From assembly GCA_035578905.1 (NCBI GenBank), contig JAQJVL010000148.1, positions 806,001 to 870,000 of the forward strand: a DNA stretch of 64,000 nt, in the 5' to 3' direction. Positions 36,901 through 48,900 of this stretch are shown here, one piece after another. How positions within the stretch are numbered: position 1 is the first letter of the stretch; each line of letters starts with the position of its first letter. A model generated the notes under the pieces. It saw nothing but the letters and a program-made list of their open reading frames with translations. It made no database searches and was not told the origin of the DNA. The stretch comes from Stictocephala bisonia. Taxonomy: Eukaryota > Arthropoda > Insecta > Hemiptera > Membracidae. Both the position numbers and the translations under genes were made by a program.

Positions 36901-39900
36901 TTTGAAAGATAAATTCAACTCTTAATTTTTTTATCCCTGGGCATTTACATGTGCGGTCTTATTAATTTGATAATTGATTTTGTATTCGTTTATGAAGTTG
37001 TGAGTTACAGCTGATTTTGTGATAATGGGGGTTGTTCCGAGTCTATGGCAGGCTATTTACATACATTTTATATTGCTGTTCAGCTCTTTACAGTCGATTA
37101 CTAAAACCAAATGGTTTTTTTGCTATCTTGTAAATCACATAACTCATTTCTTTAATGAAATATCAACATATTCAGTGTTTAAAACGTGGAATATTGCTGT
37201 TTTATTAATTGAGTCAATAAAATTGCTAACTTCGATTACTGAAATCTGATCTTTTAGTTTAAGATCCTTTAGTTACTACGTTTCTAATGGATGGAAGGGA
37301 GTATGATCGGCTATCAAAGTCTTGTAGGTATTTAGTGAGATTGAGGAAACTAGTTTCTACGTGATGGGGAGCTTGAGAACCACCTTAGATAAAAATAAAT
37401 GGTTCCAAAGAATTGATACAAACTTTCCTCCATATTAAACACTAAACAAATCAAAACGGAAAATTACTTGTTTGATCCCCACATATGTTTTTTTTTTTTT
37501 TTTTTGTCACAACTCAAAAACTGGTCAAGTTAGAGACACGCAGTTTTTACTAAATTATTTTAAATTTTAATCATATCTTTCCTGAACATTTTATTAGTTA
37601 GGTCCGTTTTTAGAACATTTCATTTTTGTATTTTTTTGGCCATTAAAATAAAAAAAACTAAAATTTTAAAATGGTGAAAAAATAGTCTGGAGATATTGGC
37701 TAAATACACCTATGTACAAAATTTCATAAACATTTATCCATCGTTTTGGTCTCCAGCGAACTGCACATACACACAGACAGACACACATAGGAAGAGACAC
37801 CAACATTTTCCCGAAAACCCCACTTTTTGAGTTAAGAGAGCCCTAAAATAGATTTTTAGACCAACTTGTAAAAGATTTTTTATGACGATCACAATACTTT
37901 CTCTATGCTAACGCATATTGAAGGAAGTAATTAAACATAGGTTGCTTTCTTTAGATCGCAAAAGTTTTTTTCTCATGGTTATAGCGAACATCTCAGTGGC
38001 AGTGATAACTAGATTACAACTAATGTACATCTTTATAAATTTGTAGTAATAATTACTACGTTTATCCTGGAAGATTTGGGGAATAAGAGAAGACTAACAA
38101 GGTGCTGGCCTTGACAGCCCCGTGGCAAATTGGATAAATAACTACCTGACATACTTACTCAATACACATACAGCGCATTGTTGGGTGCGACCTCTATTTC
38201 TTTGTTCTCTGTGTTAATAGCCTAAATCACACAAGGTAGGAGTGTACGAAGTAAAAAAATATTTTGTACACTTATGAATCTATATATTATATAAAGGCCA
38301 TTTACCACGCATCACTATTTCTCCAAAACTATACGTCCAATCGACTTGACTGGGTGGGTGTTGACCCACCCATACACGTACAGTGGATTGACCCACTCAT
38401 ACACGTACAGTTGTATTGACCCACCCATACACATACAGTGGATTGACCCACCCATACACGTACAGTGGATTGACCCACCCATACACGTACAGTTGTATTG
38501 ACCCACCCATACACATACAGTGGATTGACCCACCCATACACATACAGTGGATTGACCCACCCATACACATACAGTGGATTTATTCACCCATACACGTACA
38601 GTGGTATTGACCCACCCATACACGTACAGTGGTATTGATGATTGAGTCACGGACCCAAAATATTCATGAGACGGAAAGAATATTTTGGTGTCCGTGACTC
38701 TCTTGCCACTCGCCCTTTCAGCCCCATGAGTGTTGTGCTGGTTCTAGCTCAGGTTATTTTGAGTCGCACGTGTTTGAATTTATTGTGTTTGAAAATGTCT
38801 GAATTGAAGTGGAATACTGACCAAATCGTTTCCTTCCTCGGTATTTACATGTATTGTACCGGGTCTTTTGACCGGTACATTTCGTTTTTTTCGTCGTGGT
38901 CTGCCGGGCTGCCTGAGATCGCTCGTGTCCTGCGTTTCGCGTACTTTGGTGGCCGTTGGCTCGGATCCGTTCGTTCCGGGTTCCAGCTTCGTTCAGGTTG
39001 GCCTGTCTGTTCACTTGTTCTCAGCGGCCGTTCGTCACGAGATGCAGGGCTAGAGGCTCCTAAAACGTAAGTGTTCATTGTGTAAGTTTTAATATCTAAT
39101 CACCCTTTTGGTGAAAATACTTTTGTTTCAAGGATAATTTTCATCGGGCTTACTTGTGTTTTCAGGGTTTTGTCTAATTTATATTCTTTGTCTGTTTGTT
39201 AACCTAGGTTCGAGCCACGTGCTCAATGTTACATTTTTAGCATTAATTGCTTTTTATATCTGGCTTTATAATTAATAGTAGTTCTGTATAATGTTTTGTT
39301 GAGCCTTTTACAGTTGGAGTTACCGATTTACCATTTTTTTTTGTTCATTGACAATAATCTAGCCTATCTGTGTAGTTTGTTTTTCATGTTATAACATTTT
39401 GCCCCTGTATCCATAGCCTAGTTTTCAGTTTGTCATTTTAAGTCCATATACGTAATTAATTCTTTGGTAATTTGTTAAGTTGTAGTTTGTCTTAAATCTG
39501 TTTTCCAACATAATTTTTCATAGCCTAAAAATGGATCTTTTATTTTTCTAGTGTGCTCCAATCATGTATAATTTTGTTTGTTCTTGTGTTGTTTTGCCAT
39601 TTCCTGTATTAGTTGTTATGTGTAGTATTTTTTTGTTGTTGTGGCTGGACTGTTTTTAATGTGCTGTGGTGTTGCCTTGCAGTCCAGGGTCCTCGAGTGG
39701 GACATTTTCCCTCAGCCTGTCGTCCGGGGAAAGTCCGGCCATCCACACTGCCAGCCTGGCCTGAGGACCATGTATAGAGGCCATTGGCGACCCAGCTGCC
39801 CCCCTACATCTTTGGGTAGGAGTCTTCTGTCCTCAGGTCAGTGCTTTCCATCTTGTTTTCCCGGCGGCTGAGCTGGGGGTTGATAATATGAAATATAAAA

Positions 39901-42900
39901 GAAGAAAAAAAAGTTGGTGGAACTATTTAATTGAGGCCTAGGCCTAAAAAACTGGACAGTGATTTGTGCAACACAGCCATGGGGGGACCTATATGTATTT
40001 TTTTTATTAAAGGGAAAAAAAACTTAAAATACATAAAAAAAAGAACTTTTAGTGTTAATACTTATTGTTATTTAGTTTAATTACTTTATTTTGTTGTTAT
40101 ATTTTTCTAGAGTTTATATTTGTTAGGTCCCTACCGTTATATTGTGTTGTTATTTATTTTTATGCTTTAGGCCTAGTGATTGTTATTTATATATTTTTTG
40201 TTAAGTGTATTAGGGGTGTTTTGAAGTGAATTTTTACTCGAACGGTACCGTGTTATATATATATATTTTAAATTGTTTAATTTTTAAACTTTCACCAAAA
40301 GGGGATTATTGGGCTTTGCTTAACTTCTAATTCGGAGCTGCCCAGGGATTCCGGCTTACTCCCTGGCCTCGGTGGAATTATGGGATGGTGGGGCTAAATT
40401 GCCGGGTTATTTGGGGTTATCGAAATTGTTTCTGAATTTGTCACCTTTTAAATTGTTAATACATTTTTGTCTTACGTTTTGGGTGTCTCTGGCTAGGCTG
40501 CAGATAGGCCATGTAGTTGTTAATTGTTAATTTTGGTATTTGTAGCGTTAAGTGTTTTTTTTTGTAGCTGGTGTTAGTGTTTCTTATATTTATTTAACTG
40601 CGAATTAATATTGTGGCCTTCTGCCGTTTTTTGATTAATTAAATATTGCTTTCTTGATAGTAAAATTAGTTTTGCTCAGCTGCCGAGTTCTATTTTGGAC
40701 CCTCCAACTGTCACCCGTGATCCCTTCGCTTGACTTGTTTTGAGCCATCCCCCGGTTGGCACGCTTTCCAGCTTTGGTGGGGGGGATGGGTCTCAGTATA
40801 CATGCTTATGGGATGTAACTGTGAAAGATTATTTAAAACCTGACGAAATGGCAACAAGCAATGAAGAAACTGGCTTTTAAATGAAGGCTGCTTTCTAAAA
40901 TGAAGCAGAAAGTTTTAGAAATATTTCCATTTCGAAGTTCAAATCGAAAATAATCAATCAAGGATTCGTAGAGATTTGAACTTAAATAAAATAAAAATGT
41001 TAATGAAAAGTGGAGCTGGAAAAGAGGATATACACAAACGTAAGTTGGCACGGTTTCCTTCAGCTGATAATTTCTGGAGGATAGTGCTGTCAGGAAAAGA
41101 CTCTTCCTCAAATTTGGTAAGTAGTAAACTATTTTTCGTAATTATGATGTTTCTCGACACCGAACGATTCAAAATAGGCTATAATTTTATGATTGATAAT
41201 TTTTCCTGTCGAAAAAGTTTTTTTTCTACAGAAAAAATAATTTAATGTTAACACGAAAATTTTTAATTCCTTCTGTTGGCTCAAACGAAGCACTGATTAA
41301 TAAGTGTCAGTGATCACCTATGTATTAAAAATAACTCTCCTTCAAACCACTGCCTCATGAATGAAATAAATTTATTTTTTATGAGGATACAAGTGTACAG
41401 GATCATTTTCTGTCGTACAGGAGTGTATTTTACCTTTATATATAGTTGTAGGACTTTATAAATGGCACTCAAAACATTGATCAGAAATGATTATTAGGAA
41501 CGCAAAACAGATATTGAAGTGATTTAAAACTTTGTCCAGTAGCCATGTATCTTGGAGTAATCTGTAATTTAAATTACATGGTATTGCTTGTCTCATATTA
41601 GTATCACTTTTCTGCAGCAGTGGTGTCACCATTTTCAACCGCTCTTGAAACCTCAACTGTGATTCAAATTAAAATTAAAATTCTTTATTAACATATAAAG
41701 AAAAAAAATAAAAAATAAAATTCTTTATTAACATTGATTTGCATACAAAAATTTTTGATACAAATATAATGTTTTGTCATTCAATGTGAATCTTAAAACT
41801 AACTTAAAAATGAAATTAAGTCTAAATTAATGAACATAGTGTTAACGAACCTCAAACTCCAAGAAGTCCCTGACAGAATAAAATTCATTGTTTATTAAAA
41901 ATACTTTCAGCTTTCATTTAAATTGGTGTACACTATAGCACAATTTTAGCTCTTTTGGCAACTTGTTAAAAAGTTTATACCAGTATAAAGAGCCCATTTT
42001 CAAATTTGTTTCTATTGTGAATGGGATAAAATAATAATTTGTCCGATCTAGTTTAGATCTAGTAGATCTAGTTTTTGGGATTTTCTCACTTTGGATAAAA
42101 GTTGATATTTCTAAAAACTATTAAAAGCACCGAGAATATATAAATTGAGGGTACTGTCATAATTTTGCTCTGCAGGAAAATTCCTCGACATAATTGTGAC
42201 CAGCCTAATTTTAAAATTCTTTTTATCATATTTTTCTATGCCTTAAATATTTTATCCCATAATGATAAGCCCCAAAAAGCTTACCCATACCTAATTAGAC
42301 TCTCGTAATTTCCCCTGTAGACATCAACAAAACTTTTAAACTGTACGTACGTGCCTTTTATGAGGTTTATAGCATATGCAGCAGAGCTTAAATTTTTAAT
42401 AACTGATTATTATGGGTTGCCCATGATAAGGTTTCATCAATAAACACTCCAAGGAATTTAGTTTATGGGACGGTTGATATTATGATGTAGGTGAAAGATC
42501 TATTTCTTTGAATTTTTATTGCGGTTAGATATTTGGAAATTTATGGTGGTGGTCTTTTTAGAATTATTAAAATTCATTTTGTAGCCCCTGAACTGTTGTA
42601 AATAGACTAAAATAGGTTACTTTACCTTCACGTCAAACAGTTCACAGTGTGTGAGGTGAGAATTTGGTAAAAATTGGAAACAATTCGATTAGGTGGGAGG
42701 AGTAACCTAATCGAATTGTTTCCAGTCTGCTTCCGATCACGCCGTGGACCGTGAAATGTGTGTGTTATGCCTACCAAAAGTTTTAATGTTCGATGTTTTT
42801 TGTGTAAACTGTGTTTCTTAATTAATTTGTGACGCATCCCACTGGGACTTATTTATTTTTTATGTTCTTTAACCTGAAGATGCCGTATTCACGGCGAAAC

Positions 42901-45900
42901 ATGTAGTTGTTGGTATTCTCACCTCACACACTGTGAACTGTTTGACGTGAAGGTAAAGTAACCTATTTTAGTCTTTTTAGAATTAAGTAGTAGCCCATTC
43001 CCATTTGCTCCAAACCAATTGCTACATTCTTTTAATGTTGATGAAAAGTTTGAAAGGACTTGTTGGATTGTTTCAACTCTCACTAAGATGGATACATCAT
43101 CTGCGTAAATACATAGATTTGATTGTCTGTTTAACCCGTTTTATCCTAGCGTTGCCATATGGCAACAGCAAACACAATGAAGTAAAATAAATGGGAAAAA
43201 TAGGGAATTCGGTCCTAGAGGTTGGTCAACCTGTCAAGTCATTCCAGACACATGTGGGTCTTCATAACAACACAGTTTGAGTTGTTAGGTTATGTTGGGA
43301 TGTGAATGTAAACTGTTGTTCTTTGCAGATTGTGTTTTGTTCAATTGAATCATGACTTGAAACTTTGAGTAAGTATTTTTATAAACATATTTATTATATT
43401 TAGGCCTAATTTAGTTATTGTCGTATTGTCCATAGTTGTAGAATTATGTTCATACTTTCAAATGTAATTCCTGATCACATATAAACCTACAGAGCTCGCC
43501 ATATGTTAGCTGTTGCCATATGGCAACGCTAGGACAATACACTGCAATTAATCAGGTATAGTATAATCTTTTTACAATATCAATTGTTTACTTTCAGGCG
43601 AGATCTTACGCTGCGAGATGTACTTGACCTCATCGCTAATGAAGATGATAATGAGATTAGCAATCAAGTAGATGCCTTATACATTGCACCACCTGATCCT
43701 TCTGCGTTAACCGATGAAGATTCGGCAGACGAAGATGAAGGGGGTGCTGTTGATAATTTATCGGGACGACAATTGATGGCAAGCGCAGAAATAAAGCTAA
43801 CTAATAACACTGTTATTTCAAGCGTTGTTGATGATAGTTCTAGTTTTGACTACTCTAGGCCTAGTACAAGCCGTGATTTTGATCAAAATAATTTGTTAGT
43901 CCTAAATAAAAGCACAAAACCCATAACAACTACTTGCCATGCAAACAAAGCCAGTAATAGCCACCAAACAATCAGTTCTAATATAAATTCTCAGTTGAAG
44001 TGTAATGTAGTTAATAATAGAAAATCTACTATTGTAACGTCTTTATTGTCTGAAAAAAACAACGAAAATGCTTCTAGAAATAAAAAGACATCTAATGACA
44101 AAACTTGGATTAGTGGGGATCTAGAGCCTTCAAACGTTACCTTTCCAAGCCCAGATTTCTCAAAATATAAAGATTTTTCCGCCTCTGAACTGTTTGAACT
44201 ATTTTTCGACGATGATGTTGTTGAAATCTTTTTGCGAGAATCAGCCAGATATGCACAATATAAGAATTGCCCTGACCCTAAAATAAATAAAGAAGACTTG
44301 AAATGTTTTATTGCTATATTATTATTTAGTGGTTACCATTGCCTTCCTGGAAAACGCTATTATTGGGACTCAAACCCCGACATGCACGTTGATTTTATTT
44401 CAAATGCAATGAGACGAAACAAATTTGAATTGATAATGAAGTTTCTACACAGTGCTGATAATAATCAAGTGGATGTGACAGCAAACTTTGGAAACTGAGA
44501 CCTGTGTTAAAGTTGTTAAAAAATAACTTTTTAGAACATTTTGTTCCAGAACAAAACTTATCATACGACGAAAGCATGATTCAGTATTTTGGGAGGCATG
44601 GCTGTAAACAGCACATCCGAGGTAAACCCATACGATTTGGATTCAAAGTATGGTGTGTTAACACTGTCTGTGGCTACTTAGTTAATTTTGATGTTTACCA
44701 AGGGAAGTCTTTGGAAATGCCCACAGAATACGATCAATTGTTTGGGAAATCTGCAGCTCCTTTAGTCAAGATGATTGACGAATTCCCACATCAGAAAAAG
44801 ATGTTTCCTTACAGATTTTTTTCGATAATTTGTTTACAAACTTTTACTTGCTAAAGTATCTTCAAGGCTTAGGTTACAGTGCAATAGGAACAATAAGAGA
44901 AGATCGTATTCCTAAGAACTGCAATCTTACCCCGAAAAAAGAGATGAAAGTCAAGCCTAGGGGTCACTTTGAGTCATCGTTGTGTAAGGAAGATGGAATA
45001 CCTGTGTGCAAATGGCGTGACAATGGCGTTGTAAGTATAGCGACAAATTGCCATGGAGTACAGCCAACAAATAAAGTAAGACGATACAGTCAAGCGGAGA
45101 AAAAGTACATTCAAGTAGATAGACCAGCAGTGTTTGGGGAATATAATAAGAATATGGGGGGTACTGACAAGATGGATGAACATGTAGGAAGCTATCGCAT
45201 TGGGATTAGAGGGAAAAAGTGGTATTGGCCAATAATAACTTGGCTAATTGATGTGTGTGTACAGAACGCTTGGCAATTGAGAAGAAGCTCAGGGAACAAA
45301 CAACCCCAGATTGAATTTCGAAGAGAATTGGTGCAGTGCTACATACTCAGACATGGTGTACCCAGCAAAGGTCCAGGCAGACCCCTATCATCAAAGCGAT
45401 CTGTGAGTGACAGTAGAGTACCAGATGATCTACGCTATGACCGACTTGATCACCTAGTCATTTCTACTCCAGAAAAAAAGAAAAAACGATGTGCAGGGGA
45501 AGGCTGTTCGTCCATCGTACGCACTATGTGCAAAAAATGTCAAGTTGGACTATGTGTAGAGTGTTTTACACTTTTCCATGAGGTCACATATTAGTTAGTA
45601 TTATACACTCAATTGTTTCTAATTATAATATATGAATAAAACTTATTCAAATATGTAAAAGTCAGGATTTAACTTTCTCCTTCTAATTAAAATGTAGTAG
45701 CAGTGTGTTGTCCTAGCGTTGCCATATGGCAACAGTCGATAATTCCCACTATATTTACATAAAACATAAAATTAAGTCATATTCTATTATTTTTAACTAT
45801 ATTAAAGAGAAAACTATATGAATCAACTTAAAAAATTAAATTTAAATAATTTGGGATAAAACGGGTTAAGTAATTTAAATCATTTTTGTACAACAGAAAC

Positions 45901-48900
45901 AGGTCTGGGAACAGAATAGCCTTGAGGGACACTTACTTTTGATTCGAGCGAAGATGATGAGCCCTGAGTATGAGTGATGATGCTTAACATTTGCTTAGGC
46001 CCCGCATGAAATGATTTTATCCAACTCAATGCATCTCCTCGGATTTCCATAATGATTGAGTTTCTCCAACAACAGGGAGCGACTCACACAATTGTCAAAA
46101 TCGATTTATATACTCAACTTGTGGTTTTACTTTTACTCGCATGTTATATTACAATCCAATAGCTATGCACACGTACAGCGAGACACAGCACTCGCACCCG
46201 CAGACTCGCGCTTCAACTTCCTGCAATTATATTGACGGGGAGGGGTCTAGTGTCTTTGTGTGAGTGACTGGCGGTCATACGTACAGCCAGTGCTGCGAGC
46301 GGAATTCAGTTGTCCCCAATGCCGGCCGGACCACCTTATGGCACGTGTTACTAGTGTAATGTTACTAGGTGTATTCTAGTTACCTTGTTAATACTGCCCG
46401 TCTGTGTCTGGCAAATTTCCAAGGAGGCTTCTTTTCTTGCAACTAATCACTACACGGACCTTGGGTATGACATTTTAAACATAAATATGTGTTGCGAAAA
46501 GTCTTTGTGAAAATATAGCATCAGTTATTAGTTTTCTGCCTGGTTGTCCTTGAACTATTATTTATGAGAGTTTGCCAACATATAAATCTCAAACTCAATC
46601 GGATAGAGTAGCCTCTATTACTATTCGTAAACACTGGGAATTAAAATCTTTGGGGGTGTTAGGTATTCTGCTGAGAATGTTCGACTTTATGTTATGCCAT
46701 TCCGATAGTTTTTTTTAATTACTATGGAAAATTAAGTTCAAATATAAAATTGTAAAAATCTAACATTAGTTTTATTGTAGTCGAATCATATGTTATTTTG
46801 TTTAATTAAAGATCCCAATTAGTATTTTGTGTTTTAACTATTTAAAAAATTTTGTATATGAAAAAAATTTAAATTGAAAGAAGCTGTTTGTGTAATGATT
46901 GTGACCAAGGACAAATGTGTTCCAGTGTTGGATGCCTCCAGTCTGACAGTGGGCGAGCTGTTGGTAGGTGACAAGTACTCCCTGGGCCACTTCGACGCGT
47001 GTTTGGCCGTATTTTTGCTTGTGTATTGGTAGTGACCCAAGACAAAAATATGTTCCAGTGTTGGATGCCTCCAGTGTGACAGTAGGTGGGCTCTTTGTAG
47101 GAGATAAGTACTCCCTGGACCACTTCTACGAGTGTGTGGCCGTATCTCTGCTTGTATAATGGTTGTGACCATAGTCAAATGTGTTACAGTGTTGGATGCC
47201 TCCAGTGTGACAGTAGGCGGGCTCCTTGTGGGTGACAAGTACTCCCTGGGCCACTTCGACGAGTGTGTGGCCGTCAAAGAGCCATTGAGAGCCCAACATT
47301 GCCTGGCTACCCTGCAGTTTGGGCCTTCGCCTCAGTTACACGCCAAGTACTACGACCCCCCGGACACTGTATTCCATGAACCCCCACCCTCAGCTTCGGT
47401 TTGGGATAAGGTTGAGGTAATTACTTTTCATATGACTTTGATATATTCTGTACATTTATCACAAAATAAGAAAACGTTTGGTTCAGTGATGATATAATAT
47501 ATAGAATATTTTGTAGCAGTAGTTTCATTTATGATTTTTCTAACATAAATATTTATTATCAAATCGCGAGTGAGTTTATTTAAAGAAAATGGAAATTGTC
47601 TGCTGTACCTTGCCCATTGTAGAGACTGTTATCTTGCCAGTATTATACAACTGGTTCTTTGGTATTCACTGTCTTTAAGTACATTGTTAGGTTAGATTAT
47701 CCAAGTTATGGGACGCCGATACAACTTCGTGCTTGTTTTGAGGAGAATATAAATGATTATTTAAGTTTAGGATGATCTGCGTAGTCTGGTTAGTAAATGA
47801 GTTCACCTTATGCTCAGAAAGGGCCATTTTAGCCCCTAGTAGCTTAGGGCCCAGTAGCCAGGGCAACTAAGGGACCTACAGCTTAACGTGGAATCCATAT
47901 CTCGTGGTATTAGTCTGATTTTCAGCTAACCGAGTAGCCTACCACTCGTTCGAGTTGTTCACTCAACTCGTGTTCACCCCAGTTACTATTATTATAACTA
48001 GTCATATACTCTGAAGTATTCGTGATATTATTTCTCTAAAAAGAGAGTTTAATTCTTCATTTTTTCATTATCTATTCATTAAAAATGTTATAATTATTTT
48101 CATAATCGAATGTTACTCGATGGCTTACATTAACCCGTGATAAGGCGCAGATAAGTTGGATATTCTTTTTTTAATGCCTACATTTTAACAAATATTTTGC
48201 AGTATCGACATTTTGTTTTCTATTAATTACAGCTTAGCAGAAAAATTGGAGCTTAAATATATAGGTAAAACGGAAAACGATTTATCTACCTAATTTCGAA
48301 ATAATCGATATAATAATGGATATATTTTAAGCGAAACTTGTTTTGTTTGTGCTCACAAAACTCGAAAAGTGGTGAATGGATTCACTTGACATTTTTACAC
48401 AACATTGCATTTATATACAAGCTATGGAAAAAGGGCATTTCCCAATCGAAATGTCATTATTATTTCCAAATCATGTCCTGTAAGTTTATTAATGTGACCA
48501 TATGATTGTTTATTTTTGATAAGAATTACTGTAAGTTACTCTATCTATATATAGGCTTAACTTGGCCCCTAGAGGCTAACTAAGAAATGATTTTCCTCTC
48601 CGACCTCAGGACTCCGTCCCACAGGCCTCCAAAAGTCCCATGGTAGTCTTATGGAGCTGTAATAATTTATTGGTTTACTAGGGGACACCCCTGCATGCTT
48701 CGCATGCCAAACCCGCTCGTGATACCTCGCCCTCGTCATGTAACTTTTGACTTCAAATATTAGTATTTAAACTGTATTAAGTAAAATCGTATTATTTAAA
48801 TTCATTTACAGTAGCTTATTAACTGCACTTGATTTGCACTTTATATATAGTATAATAATTATAAACAACCAATGTTATTACTAAGCCTTTTTCAAATGTT

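Larger units (their letters stand above)
43131..45869 (+). mobile_element. piggyBac transposon, 2.73 kb
   Basis: Flanked by TTAA (43131-43134 and 45866-45869), with 12-bp inverted ends CCCGTTTTATCC / GGATAAAACGGG. It contains a piggyBac-family transposase pseudogene and three copies of the 16-bp palindrome GTTGCCATATGGCAAC. It sits in the minus-strand reverse transcriptase, splitting it. Confidence 0.96.
41660..46110 (-). mobile_element. Non-LTR retrotransposon (jockey/CR1-like), decayed and twice interrupted
   Basis: On the minus strand, in order from 46110: a reverse transcriptase start ([20 protein letters not shown]), a broken VPQG...LFLLY block (~45890-45945), then after the piggyBac insertion a [12 protein letters not shown] catalytic box (~43060-43110) and a distal stretch [20 protein letters not shown] (~42150-42210). 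The 3' end has AATAAAGAATTTTAATTTTAA repeats at ~41660-41740. Several frameshifts and stops are present and the 5' end is truncated. A foldback element (42605-42973) and a piggyBac (43131-45869) lie inside. Confidence 0.88.

Noticed and set aside
38329..38650. Gly/Val/Tyr-rich open frames
   Set aside because: Translation of the ACCCACCCATACACG minisatellite in several frames, with no gene context.
39784..39800. LTR retrotransposon primer-binding site
   Set aside because: TTGGCGACCC is suggestive, but no pair of long terminal repeats and no gag/pol frame could be found around it.
46968..47159. Open frame across the truncated exon 3 copies as a separate small gene
   Set aside because: The frames read through acceptor and intron-like sequence; the similarity is explained by exon duplication.
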